In this document: in pieces, positions 53,960 to 63,251 of the stretch
Layout of the letters: every line of letters starts with the position of its first letter
Numbering within the stretch: position 1 is the first letter of the stretch
Source of the DNA: Pseudomonas poae
GTDB taxonomy: Bacteria > Pseudomonadota > Gammaproteobacteria > Pseudomonadales > Pseudomonadaceae
NCBI RefSeq assembly: GCF_001439785.1
Contig: NZ_JYLI01000007.1
Span: 62,001 to 126,000, forward strand
Reading direction: 5' to 3'
Length of the DNA stretch: 64,000 bases
Program-made: the position numbers and the translations under genes
Notes under the pieces: model-generated
What the model saw: the letters and a program-made list of their open reading frames with translations, nothing else
The model's database searches: none
What the model was told of the DNA's origin: nothing

Positions 53960-54135
53960 TGTCAGGGCGTGACCCTGCAGCGCTAATCTTTTGCCACCGC
54001 TTCGTATCGACGCTGGCGCACTTGGAAACGTCGATTTTTTGATAGAACTCGTCGGGCATACGGCGCAGTTGCCGTGCGCCGGCGCGGTAAGGTTCATGCA
54101 GGTTCAGCGCGCTGTCTGGCGCTGCTCCCGACCAC

Positions 54136-54143
54136 AACAACAA
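54136..54143 (+). promoter_or_regulatory. Putative Hfq/Crc target (CA motif) before the opu operon
   Basis: AACAACAA, ending 25 bases before the permease ATG at 54168 and before its AAGG ribosome site. It is the third such motif in the window and the same type as those in the hydantoinase operon. Catabolite repression of the transporter is inferred. Confidence 0.45.
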
Positions 54144-54167
54144 TGACCTGAAGAAGGCCAAGCAACC

Positions 54168-54857
54168 ATGGAAACCCTGCGCTTCATTCTGGACAACCAC
54201 GGCCTGATCAGCCTGCTGCTGGGGCAGCACCTGTTCATCGTCGCGCTTGCCGTCGGGCTGGCGATCCTCACCGGCGTGCCCATTGGCATCGCGATCTCCC
54301 AGCACGCCGGATTGCGTCGCTGGGTGCTGGCGTTGGCTGCCGTGCTGATGACCATTCCTTCGGCCGCGTTGTTCGGGCTGATGATTCCCGTGCTGTCCCT
54401 GGTGGGCTACGGAATCGGCGTGGTGCCGGCAGTCATTGCGCTGTTCCTGTATTCGCAGTTGCCGATCATCCGCAACACCAGCACCGCGATTTCCAACATC
54501 GACCCCGCCTTGCGCGAAGCGGCCATCGGCATGGGCATGTCCCCCTGGCAGCGACTGCGCAAGGTCGAACTGCCGCTGGCGGTGCCGCTGATCATGGCGG
54601 GCGTCAGGATGGCCACGGTGATCAATATCGGCATTGCCGCCATTGCAGCCTACATCGGCGCCGGCGGCCTGGGCAGCCTGATCATTCGCGGCATTACGCA
54701 AACCGATACCCGGCAATTGCTGGCCGGTGCCCTGGTCATCAGCGTGATCGCCATCGCGGCCGACTATGCGCTGTACGCCCTGCAGCGGCTGCTGACACCC
54801 CGCGGCCTGAACACCAGCACGCTGATAGCCCGCCGACTTGAAGAGGCAACGACATGA
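54168..54857 (+). CDS. OpuC/Yeh-type betaine ABC transporter permease
   Basis: A 229-residue ABC permease with about five membrane helices. The ProW/OpuCB-type EAA loop is seen as AAIGMGMSPWQRLRKVELP near residues 120-138, and ATVINIGIAAIAAYIGAGGLGSLIIRG is split over the following helices. It is one of two permeases of a four-gene transporter; AAGG about ten bases before ATG. Its stop overlaps the ATPase start by four bases (ATGA). Upstream is a GbdR-like regulator gene. Confidence 0.9.
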   Translation: METLRFILDNHGLISLLLGQHLFIVALAVGLAILTGVPIGIAISQHAGLRRWVLALAAVLMTIPSAALFGLMIPVLSLVGYGIGVVPAVIALFLYSQLPIIRNTSTAISNIDPALREAAIGMGMSPWQRLRKVELPLAVPLIMAGVRMATVINIGIAAIAAYIGAGGLGSLIIRGITQTDTRQLLAGALVISVIAIAADYALYALQRLLTPRGLNTSTLIARRLEEATT

Positions 54858-55825
54858 TCCAGATTGAGCACCTGAGCAAGACCTTTGGCGCCATCACTGC
54901 GGTAGAAGACGTCTCGTTGAGCGTCGCCGAGGGGCAGATCTGCATCCTGCTCGGCCCCTCGGGCTGCGGTAAAACCACCACCTTGAAAATGATCAATCGG
55001 CTGATTGCGCCGACCTCCGGCACCATCAGGATTGCCGGACGCGATACCGCCGAACTGGACAGCGTCACCCTCAAACGCTCCATCGGCTACGTGATTCAAC
55101 AAGTCGGCCTGTTCCCCAACATGACCGTCGAGGACAACATCTGCGTGGTGCCCAATCTGCTGGGATGGGACAAGACCAAAAGCCGCAAGCGCGCCGCGGA
55201 GCTGCTGGAAGTGGTGGCGCTGGACCCGGCGATGTTTCTCCAACGCTACCCCTGTGAACTCTCGGGCGGCCAGCAGCAGCGGGTCGGCGTGGCCCGTGCG
55301 CTGGCGGCGGACCCGCCGGTGATGTTGATGGACGAGCCGTTCGGCGCCATCGATCCAATCAATCGCGAGGTGATCCAGGACGAATTCATGCGTATCCAGC
55401 GTCAGGTCGGCAAGACCGTGCTGTTTGTCAGCCACGACATCGACGAGGCGATGAAGATGGCCGACTGTGTCGCGTTGTTCCACGATGGCCGCATCGAGCA
55501 GTTCGGCACACCCGACGACCTGCTGGCACAGCCTGCCAGCGAGTTCGTGGCCAGCTTCATGGGCGGTGACCGCGTCATGAAGCGCCTGCGCCTGATGCGC
55601 TCGGTGGACGTGGCAAGCCAGGTACCGCCTCGGCAGGGCGGTTCTTCCCCCGCGCAACTGGTGGTCAAGCCTGGGGATGATCTGCGTCAGGTGCTTTCGC
55701 AACTGCTGGGGTGCGGTCAGGACTGGGCGCTGTGCAACGACAGCGACGGACGTTTTGTCGGCTACGTGCACCAGGCCGATATCCTCGCGCGATTGGCAGA
55801 CCACACGATGCCGAGGGTGCACTGA
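54854..55825 (+). CDS. OpuC/Yeh-type betaine ABC transporter ATPase
   Basis: A 323-residue ATP-binding subunit. Walker A is LLGPSGCGKTTTLKMINRL, the Q loop IGYVIQQVGLFPNMTVEDN, the signature CELSGGQQQRVGVARALAAD (with Walker B VMLMDEPFGAIDP) and the H loop VLFVSHDIDE. A C-terminal CBS-like domain (about 240-320, LVVKPGDDLRQVL, VGYVHQADIL) matches osmoprotectant transporters, where it senses ionic strength. It energises import of a quaternary amine. It overlaps the first permease gene and is followed by the second after two bases. Confidence 0.93.
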   Translation: MIQIEHLSKTFGAITAVEDVSLSVAEGQICILLGPSGCGKTTTLKMINRLIAPTSGTIRIAGRDTAELDSVTLKRSIGYVIQQVGLFPNMTVEDNICVVPNLLGWDKTKSRKRAAELLEVVALDPAMFLQRYPCELSGGQQQRVGVARALAADPPVMLMDEPFGAIDPINREVIQDEFMRIQRQVGKTVLFVSHDIDEAMKMADCVALFHDGRIEQFGTPDDLLAQPASEFVASFMGGDRVMKRLRLMRSVDVASQVPPRQGGSSPAQLVVKPGDDLRQVLSQLLGCGQDWALCNDSDGRFVGYVHQADILARLADHTMPRVH

Positions 55826-55827
55826 CG

Positions 55828-56496
55828 ATGCCTGAGTTCATCAGCCGACTGAGCGCCGGGCTCGAGCGCTATTGGGGCGATATCAGCTACCTGAGCGTTC
55901 AGCACCTGCAAATCGTCGCCATCAGCGCGGTCCTGGCCTTGCTGGCGGCGCTGCCCCTGGGCGTGTGGATGAGCCGCGCGGCGAGCCAGCGCCATGCCAT
56001 GGCGTGCATGCAGTTTCTCAATGTGGGGCAAGCCATTCCCAAGCTTGCCTTGCTGGCGCTGGCCATGAGTTTTGTCGGCGTGGGCAGTGGCGCGGCCATC
56101 TTCGCCTTGTGGGTGGCAACCCTGCTGCCAGTGGCGGTAAACACCTGCGAAGGTTTGCGCGCGGTGCCCCGGCACTTGATCGAAGCGGCCGAGGCCATGG
56201 GCATGACGCCTGCGCAAGTGCTGTGGAAGGTCGAAATACCGAATGCGATGAACGTGATCTTTGCCGGCATTCGCACGGCGCTGGCCATCAACGTGGGGAC
56301 CGCGCCGCTGGCCTTCCTGGTTGGCGGGGGCGGGCTGGGTGAGCTGATTTTTACCGGTATCGACCTGAACGATTTCGACATGATGCTGGCCGGTGCCGTG
56401 TCCACCGCACTGCTGGCCATCGCGGTCGACCTGGCGTGCGGCCTGGTCCAGAACCTCAGCGTTTCTCGGGGGTTACGTTTGGCCGGGCGCGTTTGA
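55828..56496 (+). CDS. OpuC/Yeh-type betaine ABC transporter permease (second)
   Basis: A 222-residue permease. It has about five membrane helices, an EAA loop EAAEAMGMTPAQVLWKVEIP, and the following NVGTAPLAFLVGGGGLGELI, the same plan as OpuCD/YehW. Start is ATG at 55828, two bases after the ATPase stop; the longer frame reaching into the ATPase gene is not used. Together with the other permease it forms the membrane channel. Confidence 0.9.
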   Translation: MPEFISRLSAGLERYWGDISYLSVQHLQIVAISAVLALLAALPLGVWMSRAASQRHAMACMQFLNVGQAIPKLALLALAMSFVGVGSGAAIFALWVATLLPVAVNTCEGLRAVPRHLIEAAEAMGMTPAQVLWKVEIPNAMNVIFAGIRTALAINVGTAPLAFLVGGGGLGELIFTGIDLNDFDMMLAGAVSTALLAIAVDLACGLVQNLSVSRGLRLAGRV

Positions 56497-56532
56497 AACC
56501 TGTCGGCACACAACACTTAAACGAGGTGCGGG

Positions 56533-57423
56533 ATGATATATCGAGCGTTGGTCAGTCTGATGTTTGCGCTGGGCCTGACAGGCGGTGTGTTTGCCAGCGA
56601 CACTATCGTCGTCGGCGGCAAGAAATTCACCGAGCAACAATTGGTGGCCGAACTCACCACCCAGTTGTTGCGCGCCAACGGCTACCGGGTGGATAAACGC
56701 CCGGACCTCGGTTCTTCGATCCTGCGTGCGGCGCAGGAGAACGGCCAGGTCGATGTGTACTGGGAATACACCGGCACTGCCCTGATTGTTCACAACAAGA
56801 TCAACGAAAAGCTGGATGCCGAAGCGGCTTACAACAAGGTCAGCGCCCTTGACGCGCAGAAGGGCATTACCTGGCTGAATCCATCCGGCGCCAACAACAC
56901 CTACGCACTGGCCATGCGCAAGGAGCAGGCGGACAAGGACGGCATTGCCTCGATCAGCGACCTGGCCAGGAACATCGGTGACGGCAAGGCCTACACATTT
57001 GCCTCCAATGCCGAATTTTTCTCGCGTTCTGACGGGCTGCGCCCGTTGCAGCAAGCCTACGGGTTCGAGTTCGGGCGTAAAAACGTTATTCGAATGGACG
57101 GCGGCCTGACGTACCAGGCCCTGCGCGACAACCAGGCGAACGTCGCGCTCGTGATGTCGACTGACGGACGCATGTCCGCGTTCGGGTTTATTGCCCTGAA
57201 GGACGACAAGGGATTTTTTCCCAGTTACGCACTCACCCCCGTCATGCGCACCGAGGCACTGAAGGCCAACCCGAAGGTTGGCCAATTGCTCAACGCGCTG
57301 TCTTCCACGCTGGATGACGCCACCATCGCTGCGCTCAATGCCCGTATTGAAGTGGGCCGTGAATCCATCGAAAACGTATCCCGGGAATTCCTGCAGCAAC
57401 GCCAATTGCTCCAGATAAACTGA
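56533..57423 (+). CDS. OpuC/Yeh-type periplasmic betaine-binding protein
   Basis: A 296-residue substrate-binding protein of the OpuAC family (OsmF/YehZ/OpuCC type). The signal peptide ends in GGVFA. Mature sequence begins SDTIVVGGKKFTEQQLVAEL, the family hallmark, and continues GQVDVYWEYTGTALIVHNK and the C-lobe VALVMSTDGRMSAFGF; aromatic residues WE-Y line the cage for the quaternary ammonium. It is the last gene of the transporter operon and lies 36 bases after the second permease. Confidence 0.92.
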   Translation: MIYRALVSLMFALGLTGGVFASDTIVVGGKKFTEQQLVAELTTQLLRANGYRVDKRPDLGSSILRAAQENGQVDVYWEYTGTALIVHNKINEKLDAEAAYNKVSALDAQKGITWLNPSGANNTYALAMRKEQADKDGIASISDLARNIGDGKAYTFASNAEFFSRSDGLRPLQQAYGFEFGRKNVIRMDGGLTYQALRDNQANVALVMSTDGRMSAFGFIALKDDKGFFPSYALTPVMRTEALKANPKVGQLLNALSSTLDDATIAALNARIEVGRESIENVSREFLQQRQLLQIN

Positions 57424-57455
57424 CTTGGCGCTGTCCGGAAGCAACCCCAGCTTCT

Positions 57456-57630
57456 GTGTGGCAAGCGGACTTGTCGTGGTTGAGCGGGTTTCCGTGGCGA
57501 GCGGGCTTGCCCTGCGTTGGGGTGCGAAGCGCCCCCAATCCAGCAAAACACGGTGTACCTGATACGGCTCAGCGCGTAGTTGTGGGGCTGCTACGCAGCC
57601 CAACGCAGGACAAGCCTGCTCGCCACAGAG
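57456..57630. repeat. Composite REP/BIME-like repeat, copy C (inverted)
   Basis: Read on the minus strand, 57494-57628 gives the same core as copies A and B, starting CTGTGGCGAGCAGGCTTGTC and ending with GCAAGCCCGCTCGCCAC. It lacks the AATGCCGTTCAGTTAAGCG left end of the other copies and has several more differences. An additional partial unit (TGTGTGGCAAGCGGACTTGTC) is at 57456-57476. It lies between the convergent transporter and LysR regulator genes. Confidence 0.8.
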
Positions 57631-57647
57631 GTCCTTCCCGGCCTCAC

Positions 57648-58532
57648 TCACAGCTGCTCCAGCAACCAGGTGCGAAAAGCAATCAACGAAGGCAGTCTTT
57701 CATTGCGCGGTGGATAAGCCAGGTAATAACTGCGCTGACTGGCGAACGGCTGCCCCAGGCTGATCAGTTCGCCATTTGCCAGTTCGTCGCTCACCAGAAT
57801 GCGCGGCACCAGGCCGATGCCGATACCTGCGCGCACGGCCTGGATCAAGTGCGAGGTCAGCTCAAAGCTCGGCCCCAGGCGCATCAGGCGATGGGGCAAA
57901 CCGTGGTGACTGAACCACTCGCCCCACACGGTGGCATTGTTCGCCACATTCAACAGCGTCTGCTGCGCCAGGTGCTGCGCTGGCCAGTCTTGATGGGCCA
58001 GGGCGGCTTCAGGCGACATGATCACCAGCAGTTCCTCCATGTGCAGGCGATGGCTGATCAGCCCCGGCAGATCGGCACTGCCCACGACGATGGCGGCGTC
58101 GATACCGCCGGTTTCGAAGTCGATGGCGTCGATCCGCGAATGGATGTGCACCAGCATGCCGGGATGGTTTTTGTAAAAATCATGCAGGCGCGGCAACAGC
58201 CACTTTGAGCCAAAGGTCGGCAAGGTGGCCAGGCGCAGAGTGCCGCTGCCCGACTGGTAGGCCAGGGCCTGCAGCGTGGCGGCGCGGATCAGGCCGAGCG
58301 CGTGGCTCATTTCGCGCTGATACAGCCTGCCCACATCGGTCAGCTGCACTTGCCGGCCTTCGCGGCGAAACAGCGTCAGGCCCAATTGCTGTTCCAGCGC
58401 CTGAACCTGCCGACTCACCGCGCTTTGGGTCAGGGACAGCTCCACGGCCGCGCGGGTATAGCTTTCATGCCGCGCAGCGGCTTCAAACGCCAGCAGCAGC
58501 GACATCGAAGGGGTGAGGTGACGGTAATTCAT
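57648..58532 (-). CDS. LysR family transcriptional regulator
   Basis: A 294-residue LysR-type regulator. The N-terminal winged helix reads AARHESYTRAAVELSLTQSA then VSRQVQALEQQLGLTLFRRE, and residues about 90-290 form the two-lobe effector domain. It diverges from the dehydrogenase gene with 148 bases between, so it probably activates that gene; its own transcription would be auto-regulated. The GcvA-like style (LRLATLPTFGSKWLLPRL) is noted. The effector is unknown but could be the dehydrogenase's substrate. Confidence 0.92.
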   Translation of the reverse strand: MNYRHLTPSMSLLLAFEAAARHESYTRAAVELSLTQSAVSRQVQALEQQLGLTLFRREGRQVQLTDVGRLYQREMSHALGLIRAATLQALAYQSGSGTLRLATLPTFGSKWLLPRLHDFYKNHPGMLVHIHSRIDAIDFETGGIDAAIVVGSADLPGLISHRLHMEELLVIMSPEAALAHQDWPAQHLAQQTLLNVANNATVWGEWFSHHGLPHRLMRLGPSFELTSHLIQAVRAGIGIGLVPRILVSDELANGELISLGQPFASQRSYYLAYPPRNERLPSLIAFRTWLLEQL

Positions 58533-58680
58533 TCGTAAAAGTCATCGATAGCGGCAGGATTATACGTTTGTAGCACGCCCTAACCTGCAGGATCATGGGC
58601 CAAACCAATGACCTGAGGCTGACCTATTAATGCCCAGGCGACAAGTATTTCGACTTTCCGTGAATTGAGACCTGCCCGCG

Positions 58681-61600
58681 ATGATCGCCCCGTTGCCCAC
58701 CTCTGTACCTGCGCCACAGTACCCGGAGTTTCTGCAGGCCTTGCAGGTCAGCGGCTTTCGCGGCCAGCTCAGCGCCGACTACGCCACCCGCACCGTCTTG
58801 GCCACCGATAACTCGATCTATCAGCGCCTGCCCCAGGCGGCGGTATTCCCCCTGGACGCCGACGATATAGCGCGCATCGCCACCCTGATGGCCGAACCGC
58901 GCTTTCGCCAGATCAAACTGACCCCGCGTGGCGGTGGCACTGGCACCAACGGCCAGTCGCTGACCGACGGCATCGTGGTCGATCTGTCGCGGCACATGAA
59001 CGCGATCCTTGAGATCAATGTGGCCGAGCGCTGGGTATGGGTGCAGGCGGGCGTGGTCAAGGACCAGCTCAATGCCGCGTTGAAACCCCACGGACTGTTC
59101 TTCGCCCCGGAGCTGTCCACCTCCAATCGCGCCACCGTGGGCGGCATGATCAACACCGACGCCAGCGGCCAGGGCAGTTGCACCTACGGCAAGACCCGTG
59201 ACCATGTCCTTGAACTGCACAGCGTGTTGCTCGGCGGCGAGCACCTGCACAGCCGGCCGCTTTCCGACGGCGAGCTTGAGGCGGCGTGTGCGCAGAGCGG
59301 GCGCATTGGTGAGGTGTACCGCACTGCGCGGCAGATCCACGACACCCAGTCGGAGCTGATCGCCTCGGTGTTTCCCAAGCTCAATCGCTGCCTCACCGGT
59401 TACGATCTGGCGCACCTGCGTGACGAGCAGGGGCGTTTCAACCTGAACAGCGTGCTGTGCGGCGCGGAAGGCTCGCTTGGCTACGTGGTCGAAGCCCGGC
59501 TCAATGTGCTGCCGATTCCGCGCTATGCGGTGCTGGTCAATGTGCGCTACGCCAGCTTCATGGACGCACTGCGCGACGCCAACGCCTTGCTTGCGCATGC
59601 GCCGCTGTCCATCGAAACCGTGGACTCCAAAGTGTTGCTGCTGGCGATGAAAGACATTGTCTGGCACAGCGTCGCCGAGTACTTCCCCACCGATGCCGCG
59701 CGCCCGACGCTGGGCATCAACCTGGTGGAATTCAGCGGCGACGATGTGGCGCAGGTCAACGCACGGGTAACGGCCTTTGTCGCGCACTTGCAGAGTGACA
59801 CCACCCTTGAGCGGCTGGGCCACACCCTGGCCCAGGGCGTCGAAGCGGTGACCCGCGTCTATGCCATGCGCAAACGTTCGGTAGGACTGCTGGGTAACGT
59901 CGACGGTGAGATTCGTCCGCAGCCCTTTGTCGAAGACACCGCCGTGCCGCCGGAGCGTCTGGCCGATTACATCACCGAGTTTCGGGCCCTGCTCGACAGC
60001 TTTGGTCTGGCCTACGGCATGTTCGGCCATGTCGATGCCGGGGTGCTGCACGTGCGCCCGGCGCTGGACATGAAAGACCCGGCCCAGGCCGCGCTGGTCA
60101 AACCAATCTCCGACGCCGTGGCCGCTCTGACCCAGCGTTACGGCGGACTGTTGTGGGGCGAGCACGGCAAGGGCTTGCGCTCTGAATACGTGCCCGCTTT
60201 TTTCGGCGAGCTGTACCCGGCCTTGCAAGCGCTCAAGGGCGCCTTTGACCCGCACAACCAGCTCAACCCCGGCAAGATCTGCACACCACCGAATGCCGCC
60301 CAGGGGTTGCTCAAGGTCGACGAGGTGACACTGCGCGGCGACCTTGACCGGCATATCGACGAACGCGTGTGGCAGAGCTTCGGCACTGCCATGCATTGCA
60401 ACGGCAATGGCGCCTGCTACAACTACGATCCCGACGACGCCATGTGCCCCTCGTGGAAAGCCACCCGTGAGCGTCAGCATTCGCCCAAGGGCAGGGCGTC
60501 TTTGATCCGCGAGTGGTTGCGCCTGCAGGGCGCGGCCAATATCGACGTTCTGACCGTCGCCCGCGGCCGGCTGGCCTGGTTGGGCGGGTTACCCGCGCGG
60601 CTGCGCAACAACCTGGCGCGCTCGCGCGGTGAGGCGGACTTTTCCCATGAGGTGTATGACGCCATGGCGGGCTGCCTGGCGTGTAAATCCTGCGCGGGCC
60701 AGTGCCCGATCAAGGTCAATGTGCCGGAGTTTCGCTCGCGGTTCCTTGAGTTGTATCACGGTCGCTATCAACGTCCGCTGCGCGACTACTTGATCGGTTC
60801 GCTGGAGTTCACCATTCCCTACCTGGCTTACGCGCCGGGCCTGTACAACGCGATCATGGGTGCCGGCTGGATGAGTCGACTGCTGGCGCGCCACGTCGGC
60901 ATGCTCGACAGCCCGCTGATCCACCGCCACGATTTGCAGGCCGTGCTCAACGCGTGCAAGGTCAAGGTCGCCAGCGTGCCGACCCTGCGCGAGCTGACGC
61001 CCGCGCAGCGTGAGCGCAGTGTGGTACTGGTGCAGGATGCGTTCACCCGTTACTTCGAAACACCAGTGCTGGCGAGCTTTATCCAACTGGCTCATCAGTT
61101 GGGCTATCGGGTGTTTCTTGCACCCTACAGCGCCAACGGCAAGCCCTTGCATGTGCAGGGCTTTCTCGGCGCCTTTGCGAAAGCGGCGATCCGCAATGCC
61201 GCGCAGCTCAAGGCGCTGGCCGACTGTGGCGTGCCGCTGGTGGGCCTGGATCCGGCGATGACGCTGGTGTATCGCCAGGAATACCGCAAGGTGCCGGGAA
61301 TAGGCGAATGCCCCACGGTGCTGCTGCCTCAGGAATGGCTGCTCGATGCGCTCCCGGACCGCGCGTCCCAACGCCCGCAGACCTTCCGGCTGCTGGCGCA
61401 CTGCACCGAAAAGACCAACGTGCCGGCAAGTACCGCGCAGTGGCAAGCCGTGTTTGCCCGAGTGGGCCTCACACTGGTCAGCGAGGCGAGTGGCTGCTGC
61501 GGCATGTCCGGCACCTACGGCCATGAGGCGCGCAATCAGCAGACGTCGAAGACTATTTTCGAGCAGTCATGGGCCGGCAAGCTGGACCAGCCTGGTGAAG

Positions 61601-61743
61601 CGCTGGCCACGGGGTATTCCTGCCGCAGCCAGGTCAAGCGTCAAGCCGGCAAGCACCTGCGCCACCCGTTGGAAGTGGTGCTGGAGCATGCCTGTCAGCC
61701 TTACTCTTTAACGTCCATGAACTCTTCGGCCCACGCCATGTAA
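58681..61743 (+). CDS. ydiJ: D-2-hydroxyglutarate dehydrogenase, YdiJ type (FAD and Fe-S fusion)
   Basis: A 1020-residue flavoprotein fused to an iron-sulphur and CCG-domain half, the YdiJ layout (E. coli YdiJ is 1018 residues). The VAO-type FAD domain (about 40-280) shows [15 protein letters not shown] and [20 protein letters not shown]; the C-terminal FAD-oxidase domain follows to about 530. The Fe-S region has [20 protein letters not shown] and [16 protein letters not shown], two 4Fe-4S sites, and the C-terminal half bears [13 protein letters not shown]. The enzyme oxidises D-2-hydroxyglutarate, a by-product of serine synthesis, passing electrons to the respiratory chain. The start is supported only by position. 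Its last 43 bases overlap a convergent gene. Confidence 0.88.
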   Translation: MIAPLPTSVPAPQYPEFLQALQVSGFRGQLSADYATRTVLATDNSIYQRLPQAAVFPLDADDIARIATLMAEPRFRQIKLTPRGGGTGTNGQSLTDGIVVDLSRHMNAILEINVAERWVWVQAGVVKDQLNAALKPHGLFFAPELSTSNRATVGGMINTDASGQGSCTYGKTRDHVLELHSVLLGGEHLHSRPLSDGELEAACAQSGRIGEVYRTARQIHDTQSELIASVFPKLNRCLTGYDLAHLRDEQGRFNLNSVLCGAEGSLGYVVEARLNVLPIPRYAVLVNVRYASFMDALRDANALLAHAPLSIETVDSKVLLLAMKDIVWHSVAEYFPTDAARPTLGINLVEFSGDDVAQVNARVTAFVAHLQSDTTLERLGHTLAQGVEAVTRVYAMRKRSVGLLGNVDGEIRPQPFVEDTAVPPERLADYITEFRALLDSFGLAYGMFGHVDAGVLHVRPALDMKDPAQAALVKPISDAVAALTQRYGGLLWGEHGKGLRSEYVPAFFGELYPALQALKGAFDPHNQLNPGKICTPPNAAQGLLKVDEVTLRGDLDRHIDERVWQSFGTAMHCNGNGACYNYDPDDAMCPSWKATRERQHSPKGRASLIREWLRLQGAANIDVLTVARGRLAWLGGLPARLRNNLARSRGEADFSHEVYDAMAGCLACKSCAGQCPIKVNVPEFRSRFLELYHGRYQRPLRDYLIGSLEFTIPYLAYAPGLYNAIMGAGWMSRLLARHVGMLDSPLIHRHDLQAVLNACKVKVASVPTLRELTPAQRERSVVLVQDAFTRYFETPVLASFIQLAHQLGYRVFLAPYSANGKPLHVQGFLGAFAKAAIRNAAQLKALADCGVPLVGLDPAMTLVYRQEYRKVPGIGECPTVLLPQEWLLDALPDRASQRPQTFRLLAHCTEKTNVPASTAQWQAVFARVGLTLVSEASGCCGMSGTYGHEARNQQTSKTIFEQSWAGKLDQPGEALATGYSCRSQVKRQAGKHLRHPLEVVLEHACQPYSLTSMNSSAHAM

Positions 61744-62570
61744 CTGGCAGGCAACGTGTAGGTGTGGGTGAGTTCGGTGGCGCTGAGGTTGGAGGTGCGG
61801 TGGGTCAGTTGGCGCTGCGCGCGCAGGCTGTCGTAAGTGGCCTTGATGGCCGCAAAGTAGGCGCCATGTCCGGCCACCACCACGCGCACGCCGAGGCTGG
61901 CCAGGCGCTCTGCGTCGTTGAGCGCGGGGTTGGCGTAGGTCACCAGCATCAGCGGAACGCTGAGGTTCTCGGCGATCTGCTCCAGGTGCTCGAAGTCCTT
62001 GATGCCAACCATGCAGATGCCGTCGGCACCGGCCTTTTCGTAGGCCCTGGTGCGCTTGATCACATCCTCTGTGGGCAGCACGCCGGCGTTGGTGCGCGCG
62101 ATGATCGACAGCGCCGGATCGACCCGGGCTTCGAGGGCGGCCCGGACCTTGCCGATGCCTTCGTCGATGGAAATCAGGTCGGTGGATTTGCGTCCGAATT
62201 GCGCAGGCAGCAGGGTGTCTTCGATGGTCAGCGCGGCGACGCCGGCGCGTTCGAGTTCTTCGACGGTGCGCATCACGTTCAGGGCATTGCCATAACCATG
62301 GTCGGCATCAGCGATAAAGGGGAGCTGGGCGACGCGGCCGATGCGCGTGGCCTGTTCGACGAATTCGCTGAGGGTGATCAGCGCAAAATCGGGCGCCGCC
62401 AGCACCTGCAATGAGGCGACCGAGCCGCCCAGGATGCCGACCTCAAACCCCAGGTCGGCCGCAATGCGCGCGGACATCGGGTCAAACACAGAAGCTGTTT
62501 CGACGCACTGGGGTGCGGCAAGCAACTCACGAAAATTGCAGCGAAGCGCTGAGTGGGAAATTTTTGGCAT
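61701..62570 (-). CDS. Isocitrate lyase/PEP mutase family enzyme, oxaloacetate decarboxylase-like
   Basis: A 289-residue TIM-barrel of the PEP mutase/isocitrate lyase superfamily. The metal site is [16 protein letters not shown] near residue 85, and [20 protein letters not shown] spans the mobile loop; the loop lacks the KKCGH catalytic Cys of isocitrate lyase. P. aeruginosa PA4872, of the same length and kind, is an oxaloacetate decarboxylase, and that function is the best guess. AGGA eight bases before ATG. Its 3' end overlaps the dehydrogenase gene by 43 bases on the opposite strand. Confidence 0.85.
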   Translation of the reverse strand: MPKISHSALRCNFRELLAAPQCVETASVFDPMSARIAADLGFEVGILGGSVASLQVLAAPDFALITLSEFVEQATRIGRVAQLPFIADADHGYGNALNVMRTVEELERAGVAALTIEDTLLPAQFGRKSTDLISIDEGIGKVRAALEARVDPALSIIARTNAGVLPTEDVIKRTRAYEKAGADGICMVGIKDFEHLEQIAENLSVPLMLVTYANPALNDAERLASLGVRVVVAGHGAYFAAIKATYDSLRAQRQLTHRTSNLSATELTHTYTLPASYMAWAEEFMDVKE

Positions 62571-62698
62571 GATCTTTCCTGGTTCTGGCCATCGTCTAAT
62601 GCACGATCAATGCCTGTTTATAAACCAGCGAGCCTACCACGCAGATGAAATCAGCGTTATGACGTTTAAGAATGGGTCATGCGCCAGGCACATAACCC

Positions 62699-63010
62699 TC
62701 AGGGGCAGGCATAGCGATGCCTGGCGGTCCTGAGCAGGTCGCGCAGCTTGTCGGCTTGCAAGGACAGTGTCATTTGCCGCTCATCGATCACGATTTCGGC
62801 GACGATCAACGCAAGAATCAATGGCGCGGTCACCATCCAGTGCGCATAAAACTCAGTGATCAACGAGAAGAACACCCCCAGAATCCACAGTCCCAGGACC
62901 CATTTTGGTGCGCGCTGCTGCAAGGGCACCCACAGCCGCTGCAACTTTTTCAGGCGGGTTGTGTGCAGTCTCAGTGAATCTTCAAGCTTGGACAGATACG
63001 TGTTCGACAT
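62699..63010 (-). CDS. Small membrane protein of unknown function
   Basis: A 103-residue protein. An N-terminal amphipathic helix (LEDSLRLHTTRLKKLQRLW) precedes two membrane helices (PKWVLGLWILGVFFSLITEF, VTAPLILALIVAEIVI) and a C-terminal helix rich in Leu/Arg. I do not recognise the family. It is on the same strand as its small neighbours. Starts with a plausible ATG at 63010. Confidence 0.65.
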   Translation of the reverse strand: MSNTYLSKLEDSLRLHTTRLKKLQRLWVPLQQRAPKWVLGLWILGVFFSLITEFYAHWMVTAPLILALIVAEIVIDERQMTLSLQADKLRDLLRTARHRYACP

Positions 63011-63043
63011 AAGAGTAGGCCACTGCGTACAGGACGAAGGTTG

Positions 63044-63235
63044 TTAAACGGTTCGGGCTTTGCCAGGCAGCGGTCTGCCCAGCCAGCTCAGATTGACCTC
63101 TTTGACGGCGACCCAGTCCCCGTTGGCGGGCTGGGCGGTACAGCGTTTGAAGGCGATACACACACCGTGGCTATCCAGTAAAGCAAAGTCCCGATAGTCG
63201 GGTGTGGAGCTGAACAGCCAGGCAAAGACGCGCAT
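63044..63235 (-). CDS. Small hypothetical protein
   Basis: A 63-residue protein with no signal peptide, beginning MRVFAWLFSSTPDYRDFAL. Conserved-looking features are few (CIAFKRCTAQPANGDWVAVK). It lies between the kinase gene (16-base gap) and the membrane protein gene (33-base gap) on the same strand. Translation is plausible but no function is suggested. Confidence 0.5.
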   Translation of the reverse strand: MRVFAWLFSSTPDYRDFALLDSHGVCIAFKRCTAQPANGDWVAVKEVNLSWLGRPLPGKARTV

Positions 63236-63251
63236 CGCGGTATCCGGTTGA

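Noticed and set aside
58627..60480. Long minus-strand frame opposite the dehydrogenase gene
   Set aside because: Same reasoning: low-complexity antisense frame against a well-recognised flavoprotein gene.
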